Source: DATDAW01 sp036524675 | GTDB lineage: Bacteria > Verrucomicrobiota > Verrucomicrobiia > Chthoniobacterales > DASVRZ01 | Direction of reading: 5' to 3' | NCBI GenBank assembly: GCA_036524675.1 | Contig: DATDBU010000158.1 | Coordinates: forward strand, 1 to 12,260 | Length of the DNA stretch: 12,260 nucleotides | Shown: piece after piece, positions 1 through 5,502 of the stretch | Layout of the letters: every line of letters starts with the position of its first letter | Position numbering within the stretch: the first letter of the stretch is position 1 | Program-made: the position numbers and the translations under genes | The notes under the pieces: generated by a model | What the model was told of the DNA's origin: nothing | Databases searched by the model: none | What the model saw: only the letters and a program-made list of their open reading frames with translations

Positions 1-138
1 TAGGTCTGGCCAATCACCGGGTCACGCGCCAGCACCCCGCCTTCGGGCGGCGGCGCCTGCTCGGGCACCTCGATCGCCCAGTAGCGGGCGGTCTGCATCA
101 GGGCCTCGCTGACGACGGCGATCTCCTCCCCGATCCTG
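1..138 (-). other. Possible partial coding segment running off the left edge
   Basis: On the minus strand one frame stays open from about 138 to the window edge. It reads like ordinary protein, with stretches such as SEALMQTARYWAIEVPEQ and LARDPVIGQ, but I do not recognise a family. A second, different minus-strand frame is also open across much of this GC-rich DNA, so openness alone proves little. If the segment is real, it is a gene end abutting the truncated regulator on the other strand, and the junction lies near 120-127. Confidence 0.2.
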
Positions 139-612
139 TTCGCGCTGGTCGGCGCCCTCGCCGAGGCCTGGCCGGATGACGTCTCCCGCGATCGCCTCGT
201 CGAGCGCGTTTTCCAGGCGCGCACCGTCAACGAGTCGCATCGGGCCCGGCTCCGCGTCGAGCTTAGCCGCTTGCGCGCCGCTCTGCGCCCACTCGCCCGC
301 ATCGAGGCGACCCGGCGGGGCTTCGCGCTCGCCCCAATCGACGCCCCCGCCATCGTCGTGCTGGCCCCACCGATCGACGGAACCGCCGGGTCCGTCCTCG
401 CCCTGCTCGAGGGCGGCGAGTCGTGGTCGACGTCGGCGCTCTCGCGTGCGCTCGGCTCCAGCCAGCGAACCGTCCAACGCGCGTTGCGCCAGCTCGAAGA
501 GGCGGCGGCGGTGCGTGCCGTCGGACGCGGTCGCTCCCGCCGCTGGCTCGCGCCGGCACTCGGCGGATTCGCGACAACATTGTTACTCCCGGGCGCTCTG
601 TCGGTGGGCTAG
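121..612 (+). pseudogene. 5'-truncated winged-helix/HTH transcriptional regulator
   Basis: The reading frame opens after a TAG at 82-84 and contains no ATG or GTG before conserved-looking sequence begins near 127. The only in-frame start seen is a TTG at 271, which lies inside the first domain. Two DNA-binding segments are visible. The first is an OmpR-like winged helix (WPDDVSRDRLVERVFQ, then NESHRARLRVELSRLRAAL), translated from about 127-315. The second is an HTH at about 415-530 (WSTSALSRALGSSQRTVQRAL, followed by a basic GRGRSRRW). The C-terminus ends in a hydrophobic FATTLLLPGAL stretch. From memory, such regulators are longer and often sit beside a YncE-like gene, as here with a 9-bp gap. 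I infer that the N-terminus was lost when foreign DNA joined near 120. A non-canonical start or an assembly chimera would be alternatives. A role in regulating the neighbour is inference. Confidence 0.55.
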
Positions 613-621
613 CCTTGGGTC

Positions 622-1272
622 ATGACGACAACAATCAAAAGCAAACCCCTGCAGGCGGAGATCCTCCGCGAATACGGCCCCTACCCCGGCATGGACCGCA
701 TCCATGGCGTAACCTTCGACGGCGCGCACGTCTGGTTCGCCCGCGGTGAGAGCATCGTCGAGCTCGATCCCGAGAGCGGCGCGCTAGTCCGCGAGCTCGC
801 CGTCACCGCCGACGCCGGCACTGCCTTCGACGGCGAGTACCTGTGGCAGCTCGCCGACGACCGGATCCAGAAGGTCGACCCGCGCTCGGGCCAGGTTGTG
901 GCCACCATCCCAGCACCCACTGGCGGCGACTCGGGCCTGACCTGGGCCGAGGGGACGCTCTGGGTCGGAGAGTATCGCGCCCGCAAGATCCGCCAGATCG
1001 ACGCCAAGACCGGCGTCATCCTTCGCACGATTGAATCGGATCGCTTCGTCACGGGCGTCTCCTGGGCGAACGGCGAGCTCTGGCACGGCACCCTGGAGGA
1101 AGACCACAGTGATCTCCGCCACATCGATCCCGAGACCGGCGAGGTCCTCGAGCGCCTCGAGATGCCTGCCGGTGTTGCTGTATCCGGCCTCGAAGCCGAC
1201 GGCGCCGGTGTCTTCTACTGCGGCGGTGCCACCAGCGGCAAAGTGCGCGCCGTGCGCAAGCCAAAACCCTAA
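622..1272 (+). CDS. YncE/SMP-30-like beta-propeller protein, 216 aa
   Basis: The protein consists of about five blade-like repeats of 30-40 residues, at roughly 28-59, 66-96, 105-137, 145-179 and 189-214. Each blade runs G-x-(T/S/A)-(F/W)-(D/E/N)-G-x-x-(L/V)-W, then I-x-x-(I/V/L)-D-P-x-(S/T)-G-x-(V/I)-x-x-x-(I/L). Examples are HGVTFDGAHVWFA and RHIDPETGEVLERLE. This pattern is typical of YncE-like and glutaminyl-cyclotransferase-like propellers, which bind ligands or act as scaffolds. No catalytic residues can be assigned. It has no signal peptide, so it is probably cytoplasmic. The ATG at 622 follows the regulator's stop by 9 bp and has no clear Shine-Dalgarno, so it is probably co-transcribed with the regulator. 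At five blades it is short for a closed propeller, but the repeats and stop look natural. The GC content is visibly higher than that of the downstream genes. Fold call is solid; function unknown. Confidence 0.75.
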   Translation: MTTTIKSKPLQAEILREYGPYPGMDRIHGVTFDGAHVWFARGESIVELDPESGALVRELAVTADAGTAFDGEYLWQLADDRIQKVDPRSGQVVATIPAPTGGDSGLTWAEGTLWVGEYRARKIRQIDAKTGVILRTIESDRFVTGVSWANGELWHGTLEEDHSDLRHIDPETGEVLERLEMPAGVAVSGLEADGAGVFYCGGATSGKVRAVRKPKP

Positions 1273-1392
1273 CCACCGAGGAAGGAGTGTCACAGGCCCC
1301 AGTGAACCTGCGGATGCTTTGGAAGAATCGTCCCTGACTCCCTTGATCTCGAAAATTTCGTTGAATCTGTCCGAAAACAACAACCAGCAAAG

Positions 1393-1398
1393 AAAGGA
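1393..1398 (+). promoter_or_regulatory. Ribosome binding site for the DUF899 gene
   Basis: AAAGGA lies 6 bp upstream of the ATG at 1405. It supports that start over the in-frame ATG at 1414 and over the open frame that continues upstream without a start codon to a TGA at 1303-1305. Confidence 0.55.
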
Positions 1399-1404
1399 AA
1401 TGTT

Positions 1405-2241
1405 ATGACTAACATGCAAATCAACCCATTGACGCAGGAACACAAGGTTGTGTCTCGCGAGGAATGGATCGCAGCCCGCAAGGAGCTGCTGAAAAAAGAG
1501 AAAGAATCCACCCGGCTGCGCGATCAGTTGAGCGCCGAACGGCGCAAACTACCCTGGGTAAAGGTCGAGAAGAATTACGTTTTCGACGCACCCGGCGGCA
1601 AGGTAGCGCTTGCGGATCTATTCGCCGGGCGCAACCAGCTGGTTATCCAGCACTTCATGTTTGGACCGGATTGGCAGGAGGGCTGCCCCAGCTGCTCGTT
1701 TATGGCCGACCATATCGGCGGCGCGCTCCCGCACCTGGCAGCCCGCGACGTCACGCTGGTGGCGGTCTCACGGGCGCCGCTGGCCAAAATAGAGGCGTTC
1801 AAGAAACGTATGGGCTGGCAGTTCAAGTGGGTGTCGTCCTACGGCGGCGATTTCAACGCTGACTTCCACGTGTCGTTCACCGAGGAGGAGATGGCGCGGG
1901 GTAAAGTAAACTACAACTACACGTTGCAGGAGTTCCCCAGCGCGGAGGCGCCGGGGCTCAGCGTCTTCTACAAGGACGCCGACGGCGACGTCTTCCATAC
2001 GTACTCCACCTACGGACGTGGCGTCGAGGTACTCATGGGCACCTACAGGATCCTTGACATGGTGCCCAAGGGCCGCGACGAAGACCACCTGGCTTTCGAC
2101 ATGGAATGGGTCCGGTACCATGATCGCTATGGAACCAACGAGTTTGCCGACGCGGACAAACCTTATTGGCCGGAGGCGGCGGCGCCGTCGTCCCCCGCGT
2201 CCCCAACCTGCGGCTGCGAACCCGCGGAGGCGCACGCGTGA
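1405..2241 (+). CDS. DUF899 family thioredoxin-like protein, 278 aa
   Basis: This matches the DUF899 family as I know it: a thioredoxin-like fold carrying a GCPSCSF motif (Cys94 and Cys97 here), followed by conserved blocks around SYGGDFNADF (145-154), APGLSVFYKD (182-191), FHTYSTYGRG (197-206) and DMEWVRYHDRYG (232-243). The N-terminal 10-50 region (VSREEWIAARKELLKKEK) is a charged helix usual for the family. The family is thought to be redox-related, but its substrate is not established. There is no signal peptide, so it is cytoplasmic. The C-terminal tail carries an extra CGC (269-271) in an Ala/Pro-rich stretch. The stop overlaps the GTG of the next gene by 4 bp, which implies translational coupling to a membrane protein that also has a CPxC motif. 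The frame upstream of the ATG stays open back to 1306 and reads protein-like (LDLENFVESVRK). That may be the end of a lost neighbouring gene. Confidence 0.85.
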   Translation: MTNMQINPLTQEHKVVSREEWIAARKELLKKEKESTRLRDQLSAERRKLPWVKVEKNYVFDAPGGKVALADLFAGRNQLVIQHFMFGPDWQEGCPSCSFMADHIGGALPHLAARDVTLVAVSRAPLAKIEAFKKRMGWQFKWVSSYGGDFNADFHVSFTEEEMARGKVNYNYTLQEFPSAEAPGLSVFYKDADGDVFHTYSTYGRGVEVLMGTYRILDMVPKGRDEDHLAFDMEWVRYHDRYGTNEFADADKPYWPEAAAPSSPASPTCGCEPAEAHA

Positions 2242-2543
2242 ACGCCCGCCACTGCTGCCAGATCCAGACGCGAGCCGGCAGCAAGGCTCGCCGGCCCGCG
2301 TCGCGGTTGCGCCGTGGCGGGGAGATCGCTGGCTGGATCGTTCCGAGCGTTACGCTGGCACTGCTTCCCAAGTGTCCCGCATGTGTGGCCGCGTATGTGG
2401 CCCTAGCGACCGGCATCGGGATCTCTTTGCCGACCGCCACCTATCTGCGGGTAATGCTTGTGGCGGTGTGCGTGGCGTCATTGGTTTTCATCATTGCAAG
2501 ACGGCTGCGGAGTTTAATGGCGCAGGGAGTCAGCCAGCCGTGA
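2238..2543 (+). CDS. Small CPxC-containing membrane protein, 101 aa
   Basis: The chosen start is the GTG at 2238, which overlaps the DUF899 stop as GTGA. Upstream in-frame starts would lie inside the DUF899 gene. The first 28 residues are basic and hold a CysCys pair (6-7). A hydrophobic hairpin follows: about 30-44, then the motif LPKCPACVAAY (43-53), continuing hydrophobic to about 62, and a second segment at about 70-88 ending in a basic ARRLRS. A CPxC at the membrane edge recalls MerT/MerC-type metal carriers and membrane redox proteins, but I cannot assign a family name. Translational coupling to a thioredoxin-like protein with its own CPSC motif suggests the two work together, possibly in thiol or metal redox at the inner membrane. 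That is inference. Confidence 0.65.
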   Translation: MNARHCCQIQTRAGSKARRPASRLRRGGEIAGWIVPSVTLALLPKCPACVAAYVALATGIGISLPTATYLRVMLVAVCVASLVFIIARRLRSLMAQGVSQP

Positions 2544-2551
2544 TCATTCAG

Positions 2552-2633
2552 GTCAGCTAACAACGCTGACGTCCGCTCAGGCGTAACACATCCTCCGCTG
2601 CGTCCCACCGATCGCGGTTGTTAGGTCACTGAC
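2552..2633 (+). repeat. Long imperfect stem with attC-like ends
   Basis: Inverted arms enclose a ~54-nt centre. GTCAG (2552-2556), CTAACAAC (2557-2564) and GC (2565-2566) pair with GC, GTTGTTAG (2617-2624) and CTGAC (2629-2633). There is one unpaired G and a 4-nt bulge on the right side. The right arm holds GTTAGGT (2620-2626), which fits the attC core GTTRRRY. The left arm AGCTAAC (2555-2561) is one base away from its complement. It lies between the DUF899 pair and the GFA gene, where a cassette junction would fall. No T-tract follows, so it is a poor intrinsic terminator. A simple hairpin remains possible. Confidence 0.35.
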
Positions 2634-2688
2634 ATTCGTCGCCTGATTAAACAAACAAAAAAGCCATCAATCCATACATACATAATAT

Positions 2689-3114
2689 ATGACCACCATA
2701 ACTACGCCCTTCTCAGGCGGATGCGCTTGTGGCGCGATTCGCTACGAATCCACCGCAGAACCGCTGATGATGCTTCACTGTCACTGCCGGGATTGCCAGC
2801 GATCCAGCGGAGGTCCGTTCTCGTCTTTCGTCATCGTGCCGAAGGAAGCTTTCAGGCTCTTGCAAGGCTCACTTCGCTTCCATGCCTCGCCCAGTGAAGC
2901 CGGTGGCCAGACCCATCGGGGCTTTTGCCCGGAATGCGGCTCGCCGGTTCTGATCAAACCCGACGCGGTTCCTCACCTTGTCGCGATCAGAACGGCGAGC
3001 CTCGATGATCCGAGCTGGTTCAATCCGCAAGTGGATGTGTGGACATCCGACGCGCACCCGTGGGACCAAATGAATCCCGCGTTGCCAAAGTTTGAAAAGT
3101 ATCCTTCGGCTTGA
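2689..3114 (+). CDS. GFA-family (glutathione-dependent formaldehyde-activating-like) zinc protein, 141 aa
   Basis: All the zinc-binding cysteines of the GFA/CENP-V fold are visible: CAC (Cys12, Cys14), CHCRDC (Cys31, Cys33, Cys36) and CPEC (Cys80, Cys83). They sit in the usual contexts GGCACGAIRY and CHCRDCQRSSGGPFSSFV. The length is normal for the family. The founding member promotes the addition of glutathione to formaldehyde. Most homologues have no proven reaction, so only the fold should be taken as firm. It is cytoplasmic with no signal peptide. The ATG at 2689 has no Shine-Dalgarno and follows an AT-rich stretch (2641-2688) that could hold a promoter, so the gene is probably transcribed on its own. 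It is flanked by an attC-like stem upstream and a repeat-rich spacer downstream. GFA genes are common passengers on mobile cassettes. Confidence 0.85.
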   Translation: MTTITTPFSGGCACGAIRYESTAEPLMMLHCHCRDCQRSSGGPFSSFVIVPKEAFRLLQGSLRFHASPSEAGGQTHRGFCPECGSPVLIKPDAVPHLVAIRTASLDDPSWFNPQVDVWTSDAHPWDQMNPALPKFEKYPSA

Positions 3115-3164
3115 GATTCAGCAGGCCCGGCCGGACCTTAATTAACAAGGTAACAATGTGGCTT

Positions 3165-3340
3165 AAAGAAGCACAGATTTAATCCGCAGATGGACGCAGA
3201 TTTATTAAAACCCTCGATTCATACCTTGCAAAAATCTGCGGAAATTTGCCAGCGTTTCGCTTGCCGGGCTGCCCGCCATCGCGGGGCAGGCTATCTCGCT
3301 CGGTTGTGAAATCTGCGGACAATTTCTCTTCGTCAGGTTT
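3165..3340 (+). repeat. Intergenic inverted-repeat element with 'CGCAGATTT' arms
   Basis: The 285-bp gap between the GFA gene and the antitoxin (3115-3399) holds nested inverted repeats. CGCAGATTT (3195-3203) pairs with AAATCTGCG (3232-3240). CCGCAGAT (3184-3191) pairs with ATCTGCGG at 3311-3318, and also with the similar site near 3234. A GC hairpin CTGCCC/GGGCAG (3269-3274 with 3284-3289) lies between. The string resembles a dispersed intergenic repeat that I associate with Verrucomicrobiota genomes. No open frame here looks coding. Confidence 0.5.
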
Positions 3341-3399
3341 AATCACCCCGCGGAAAGCAAACTTGCCCTGCCTCCCGAAAAACCGTAAATGTCATCACC

Positions 3400-3573
3400 A
3401 TGAGCACCGTTGCCGAAATCGAGTCCGCCATTGAGTCGCTGTCCCAGGAGCAAGTGCGCGAAGTGGCTGCGTGGCTGGAAGAATACCAGGCCACGATCAA
3501 CGCCTCCGCCGCGGTCTTTGCGAGGCTGGATGCCGAGGAAGGCGAAGGAGATCAATGGCGCGGCCCGGAGTAA
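3400..3573 (+). CDS. Type II antitoxin partner of the MazF/PemK toxin, 57 aa
   Basis: This small acidic protein reads MSTVAEIESAIESLSQEQV and so on. It has a helical SLSQEQVREVAAWLEEYQ segment (about 14-31) and an acidic tail rich in Glu and Asp. Such short 'xxAIExLsxeqxxelxxWlxey' proteins are typical antitoxins found in front of PemK or RelE toxins. The dedicated DNA-binding fold is not obvious. Its last 19 bp overlap the toxin gene, the classic order and coupling for antitoxin followed by toxin. It is expected to bind and neutralise the toxin and probably to autoregulate the pair. The ATG at 3400 has no clear Shine-Dalgarno. An ATG at 3389 hits a stop within five codons. The assignment rests mainly on position and size. 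Confidence 0.7.
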   Translation: MSTVAEIESAIESLSQEQVREVAAWLEEYQATINASAAVFARLDAEEGEGDQWRGPE

Positions 3574-3875
3574 AGCGCGGCGACATCTGGCTGGTGGACC
3601 TGGGCATGGCCCAAAAGATGCGGCCCGCGGTCGTCCTCAGCGTGGCCTATCTGGACCGCGAACGGGCGTTGATCACTTACGTACCTCGAACAACCTCCCT
3701 GCGGCAGACCCGTTTTGAAGTGGAACATCAGGCGCCGGGTTTTGATCCCGGAGCTTTCGACGGCCAAAGCATTGGCACGATACCCGCAGCCAAGTTGATC
3801 CGGCGCATCAGCGCTCTGGCTCCGGAAACTCTCGCCGAAGTCGAGAATGCCGTGCGCGCCTGGCTGGCGCTCTGA
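3555..3875 (+). CDS. MazF/PemK-family endoribonuclease toxin, 106 aa
   Basis: The protein shows the order of motifs expected for PemK/MazF toxins: RGDIWLVDLG (8-17), RPAVVLSV (23-30), a central YVPRTTS (42-48), then GQSIGTIPAAKLIRR (70-84) and a C-terminal helix (about 90-105). Family members cleave mRNA or other RNA at short sequence motifs and arrest growth. The Arg of KMRP and the Thr of RTTS match the usual active-site neighbourhood. The ATG at 3555 is preferred because the next in-frame upstream starts lie deep inside the antitoxin gene, and because the resulting protein begins right before RGDIW. The length is normal (~105-115), with no sign of decay, so the pair may be functional. Toxin-antitoxin pairs are frequent on genomic islands and cassettes, which fits this region. 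Confidence 0.88.
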   Translation: MARPGVKRGDIWLVDLGMAQKMRPAVVLSVAYLDRERALITYVPRTTSLRQTRFEVEHQAPGFDPGAFDGQSIGTIPAAKLIRRISALAPETLAEVENAVRAWLAL

Positions 3876-3933
3876 TCGCCTGGGTCATGAAATCCAGGGT
3901 CGTTCGACGACTGACGCGCTTCTGAGATCCGCC

Positions 3934-4152
3934 ATGAACCAGATCGAACAGCACCTACGCCTCTTTCTTGGCTTCACGGTCATATTCGGCACTGTTTTTA
4001 GCATCATTATCGGTCCTCGTTTATCGCGTGTCCCTACGCGCTGGGGATGCCGGACGCCGATGTCTCCGCTGTCCAGATGGCTGCTGTTCAGCATGGGCGT
4101 CGCATGGGGGATCTGGCAGATCATCCGGGCGACTGGCTTCCTCCTTCTGTAA
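3934..4152 (+). CDS. Small two-helix membrane protein, 72 aa, unrecognised
   Basis: From the ATG at 3934 the protein has a short polar start (MNQIEQHLR), a hydrophobic helix at about 10-29 (FTVIFGTVFSIIIGP), a basic loop with RVPTRWGCRTP, and a second helix at about 49-72 (LLFSMGVAWGIWQIIRATG). The frame is open further upstream, overlapping the toxin's end, but that part has no membrane character and the internal ATG is the better start. There is no Shine-Dalgarno. I do not recognise the family. It ends 79 bp before a repeat with attC-like termini, as a cassette gene would. It could be a false ORF, but two clean transmembrane segments argue for a real protein. Confidence 0.5.
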   Translation: MNQIEQHLRLFLGFTVIFGTVFSIIIGPRLSRVPTRWGCRTPMSPLSRWLLFSMGVAWGIWQIIRATGFLLL

Positions 4153-4231
4153 TTGAGTTACTCCTGATCCTTATCGCGATCACTGCATATGCCTGCGACC
4201 GCCAGCGCTCAAAACGTTCTAGCTAAAGATG

Positions 4232-4368
4232 GCCTAACCCGCATGACAGGCGTCAAGCGTCGGACGGGCGATATTTGGAATTTTGGCAGCGGGCTGCATG
4301 GCAGGGCGGATTGCCGGACGGCGATCGCATTATTTTTACGAATAGGGTTCGTCTACTGCACGTTAGGC
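4232..4368 (+). repeat. attC-like element containing dispersed repeat copy A
   Basis: The ends are GCCTAAC (4232-4238) and GTTAGGC (4362-4368). They are perfect inverted complements and fit the RYYYAAC/GTTRRRY ends of integron attC sites. The 137-bp span is within the known attC range. After the left end, GTCAAGC resembles an attC L'' box, but no convincing L' box is visible. The first 85 bp (4232-4316) align colinearly with a second copy at 4654-4740, including the identical 13-mer TATTTGGAATTTT (4272-4284). The next gene's ATG lies 2 bp after GTTAGGC, a spacing typical of cassettes. A dispersed repeat that happens to carry these ends is the main alternative. Confidence 0.45.
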
Positions 4369-4370
4369 GT

Positions 4371-4646
4371 ATGACCGCTACCCGCAAACTTCTCTACTTC
4401 CCGTTCTGGCTGTCGGTTGTATTGGCAGTTCCGGGTTTCGTCATCACGTTCGTTCCCGGAGCGGATCGCGGTTGGTTTCTTACCGTGGCAGCGCTGTCGG
4501 CCACCGGACTGTTCATTCCCAAGACGCTGTATCGCGTTGCGGCAGCGCTCTTGTTACTGTTGGCACTGAGTCAGGCTTACACTGGGCATCGGCGCGGGAT
4601 CGAGTATCGACAACGGCTCTCGACCGACCGGCCAGTATCGCCATGA
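4371..4646 (+). CDS. Small multi-helix membrane protein, 91 aa, unrecognised
   Basis: The start is the ATG at 4371, directly after GTTAGGCGT. The protein has three hydrophobic segments: about 8-28 (FPFWLSVVLAVPGFVITFV), 35-50 (WFLTVAALSATGLFIP) and 54-68 (RVAAALLLLLALSQA). A polar, basic C-terminus follows (GHRRGIEYRQRL). The frame stays open upstream through the repeat, but that sequence belongs to the repeat and lacks membrane character. I do not recognise a family, and no charged or cysteine motif suggests a substrate. The stop is 7 bp before the second copy of the repeat. It may depend on an upstream promoter, since no room for one exists between the attC-like end and the ATG. Confidence 0.55.
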   Translation: MTATRKLLYFPFWLSVVLAVPGFVITFVPGADRGWFLTVAALSATGLFIPKTLYRVAAALLLLLALSQAYTGHRRGIEYRQRLSTDRPVSP

Positions 4647-4653
4647 GCACAAT

Positions 4654-4740
4654 GCCTAAACCCTAGGAAAGGTGGCAAGTGTCGAGCGGCGCTATTTGGA
4701 ATTTTAGTTAGCGGATTTGCGTGGCTTGGACGGATTGCCG
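4654..4740 (+). repeat. Dispersed repeat copy B
   Basis: These 87 bp align end to end with copy A (4232-4316). They begin GCCTAAACCC, run through GTCGAGCGGCGCTATTTGG (4680-4698) and end CGGATTGCCG (4731-4740). The 13-mer at 4693-4705 is identical to that of copy A. After 4740 the two copies diverge. A matching GTTAGGC end is not found here. The nearest candidates are GTTAGCG (4707) and GTTAGTT (4826), and neither fits GTTRRRY well. If this is an attC, it is degenerate or truncated. Confidence 0.6.
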
Positions 4741-5060
4741 AGTAAAAAGTCAGTCCTCTCGCGGTTTTCGTGCCGGACGGCTGTGGAAAAACTTAAAGGT
4801 TTTGTGTTTGCCCCCGCATGGCGATGTTAGTTAGTAAACGCAAAACTCGTGGATAGCGGCATGGATTTCTGGGGTGACGTGAGTGTGGCTCGGCGGCTCA
4901 TTCGTACTCGTTTTCTCAATTCTTCCTTTACGGAAGAGAAGGTCGTGGCGTCCGATGGGCCGCGCTGCCTCCAGAACCGGAGCGGGTTCCGTCTCCGGAA
5001 TCGGCTGCCCCGAATGGTTCCCGGGAAGCGTCGCATCCGGGATTATGTCTCCAGTCCCGG
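4741..5060 (+). other. Non-coding stretch before the tandem array
   Basis: About 320 bp with no convincing gene. Several frames are open but have no recognisable protein character. A hairpin CCGGAG/CTCCGG (4977-4982 with 4993-4998) is the only clear structure. Confidence 0.4.
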
Positions 5061-5240
5061 CCATCGGCACTCAAGCCGCGGCCGTCGAAGCTCAAGACTC
5101 ACTCGTCGAAGCTCAAGACTCACTCGTCGAGACTCATGCCGCAGTCGCCAAGGCTCAAGCCGCAGCCATCGGGACTCAAGCCGCAGCCATCGGGACTCAA
5201 GCCGCAGTCGTCGAGACTCAAGCCGCAGTCGTCGGGACTT
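5061..5240 (+). repeat. 21-bp tandem repeat (minisatellite), 8 full units plus a partial
   Basis: Units begin every 21 bp from 5061. Most follow the pattern (C/T)CGTCG or CCATCG, then (G/A)ACTCAAG, then CCGCAG. Units 2 and 3 instead end GACTCAC, and a ninth unit breaks off at 5240. Neighbouring units are nearly identical (units 6 and 7 exactly so), showing recent duplication. Because 21 is a multiple of 3, the array is open in several frames and yields artificial heptad-like peptides such as GLKPQPS on + and RRLRLES on -. I see no unique spacers, so it is not CRISPR. Confidence 0.85.
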
Positions 5241-5316
5241 CCGCTCTCCCGCGCCGGACCAGCCCTTTTCGTCACACACACCAGCAACCCGCAACCTCAA
5301 CAAAACACCCGAAATT

Positions 5317-5493
5317 ATGCCCAGAACTGACTACATACCCGCCGATGCCAGCGGCAAAGCCGAACTCTTCATCCGTTTCCGCGACAACATCACTTCAAAC
5401 CTCACCACCTCGGTCTCCTCGATTCCTAATCCATTCCACTTCCCCCGCGCTCGACATCGAGGGTCAGCCTTCCGGAATGTCACAGTAGAGTAG
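5317..5493 (+). pseudogene. N-terminal remnant of a larger hypothetical protein
   Basis: From the ATG at 5317 the first ~30 residues read MPRTDYIPADASGKAELF, then RFRDNITSNLT. This looks like the start of the 'M-P-x-T-D-Y-I-P' hypothetical proteins (usually about 200 residues, helical N-terminal half, fibronectin-like C-terminal half) that I recall from Verrucomicrobiota and related soil bacteria. After about residue 32 the similarity stops, and the frame runs through Ser/Pro/Arg-rich sequence to a stop at 5493. I read it as a truncated gene. A short intact protein of 58 residues is the less likely alternative. It lies 76 bp after the tandem array. Confidence 0.45.
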
Positions 5494-5502
5494 AGAAGGA
5501 AG

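Noticed and set aside
784..1443. A 219-codon minus-strand ORF
   Set aside because: It is the antisense of the beta-propeller gene, kept open by high GC content.
4189..4374. A 61-codon ORF across the attC-like element
   Set aside because: It lies almost entirely in the repeat and has no protein features.
5061..5240. CRISPR array
   Set aside because: The 21-bp units are directly adjacent with no variable spacers, and no cas gene is present.
4849..5493. A 214-residue Ser/Arg-rich protein on the plus strand
   Set aside because: Most of it is the translation of the tandem array and its flanks, and other frames are equally open. Only the last 58 codons look like a gene start.
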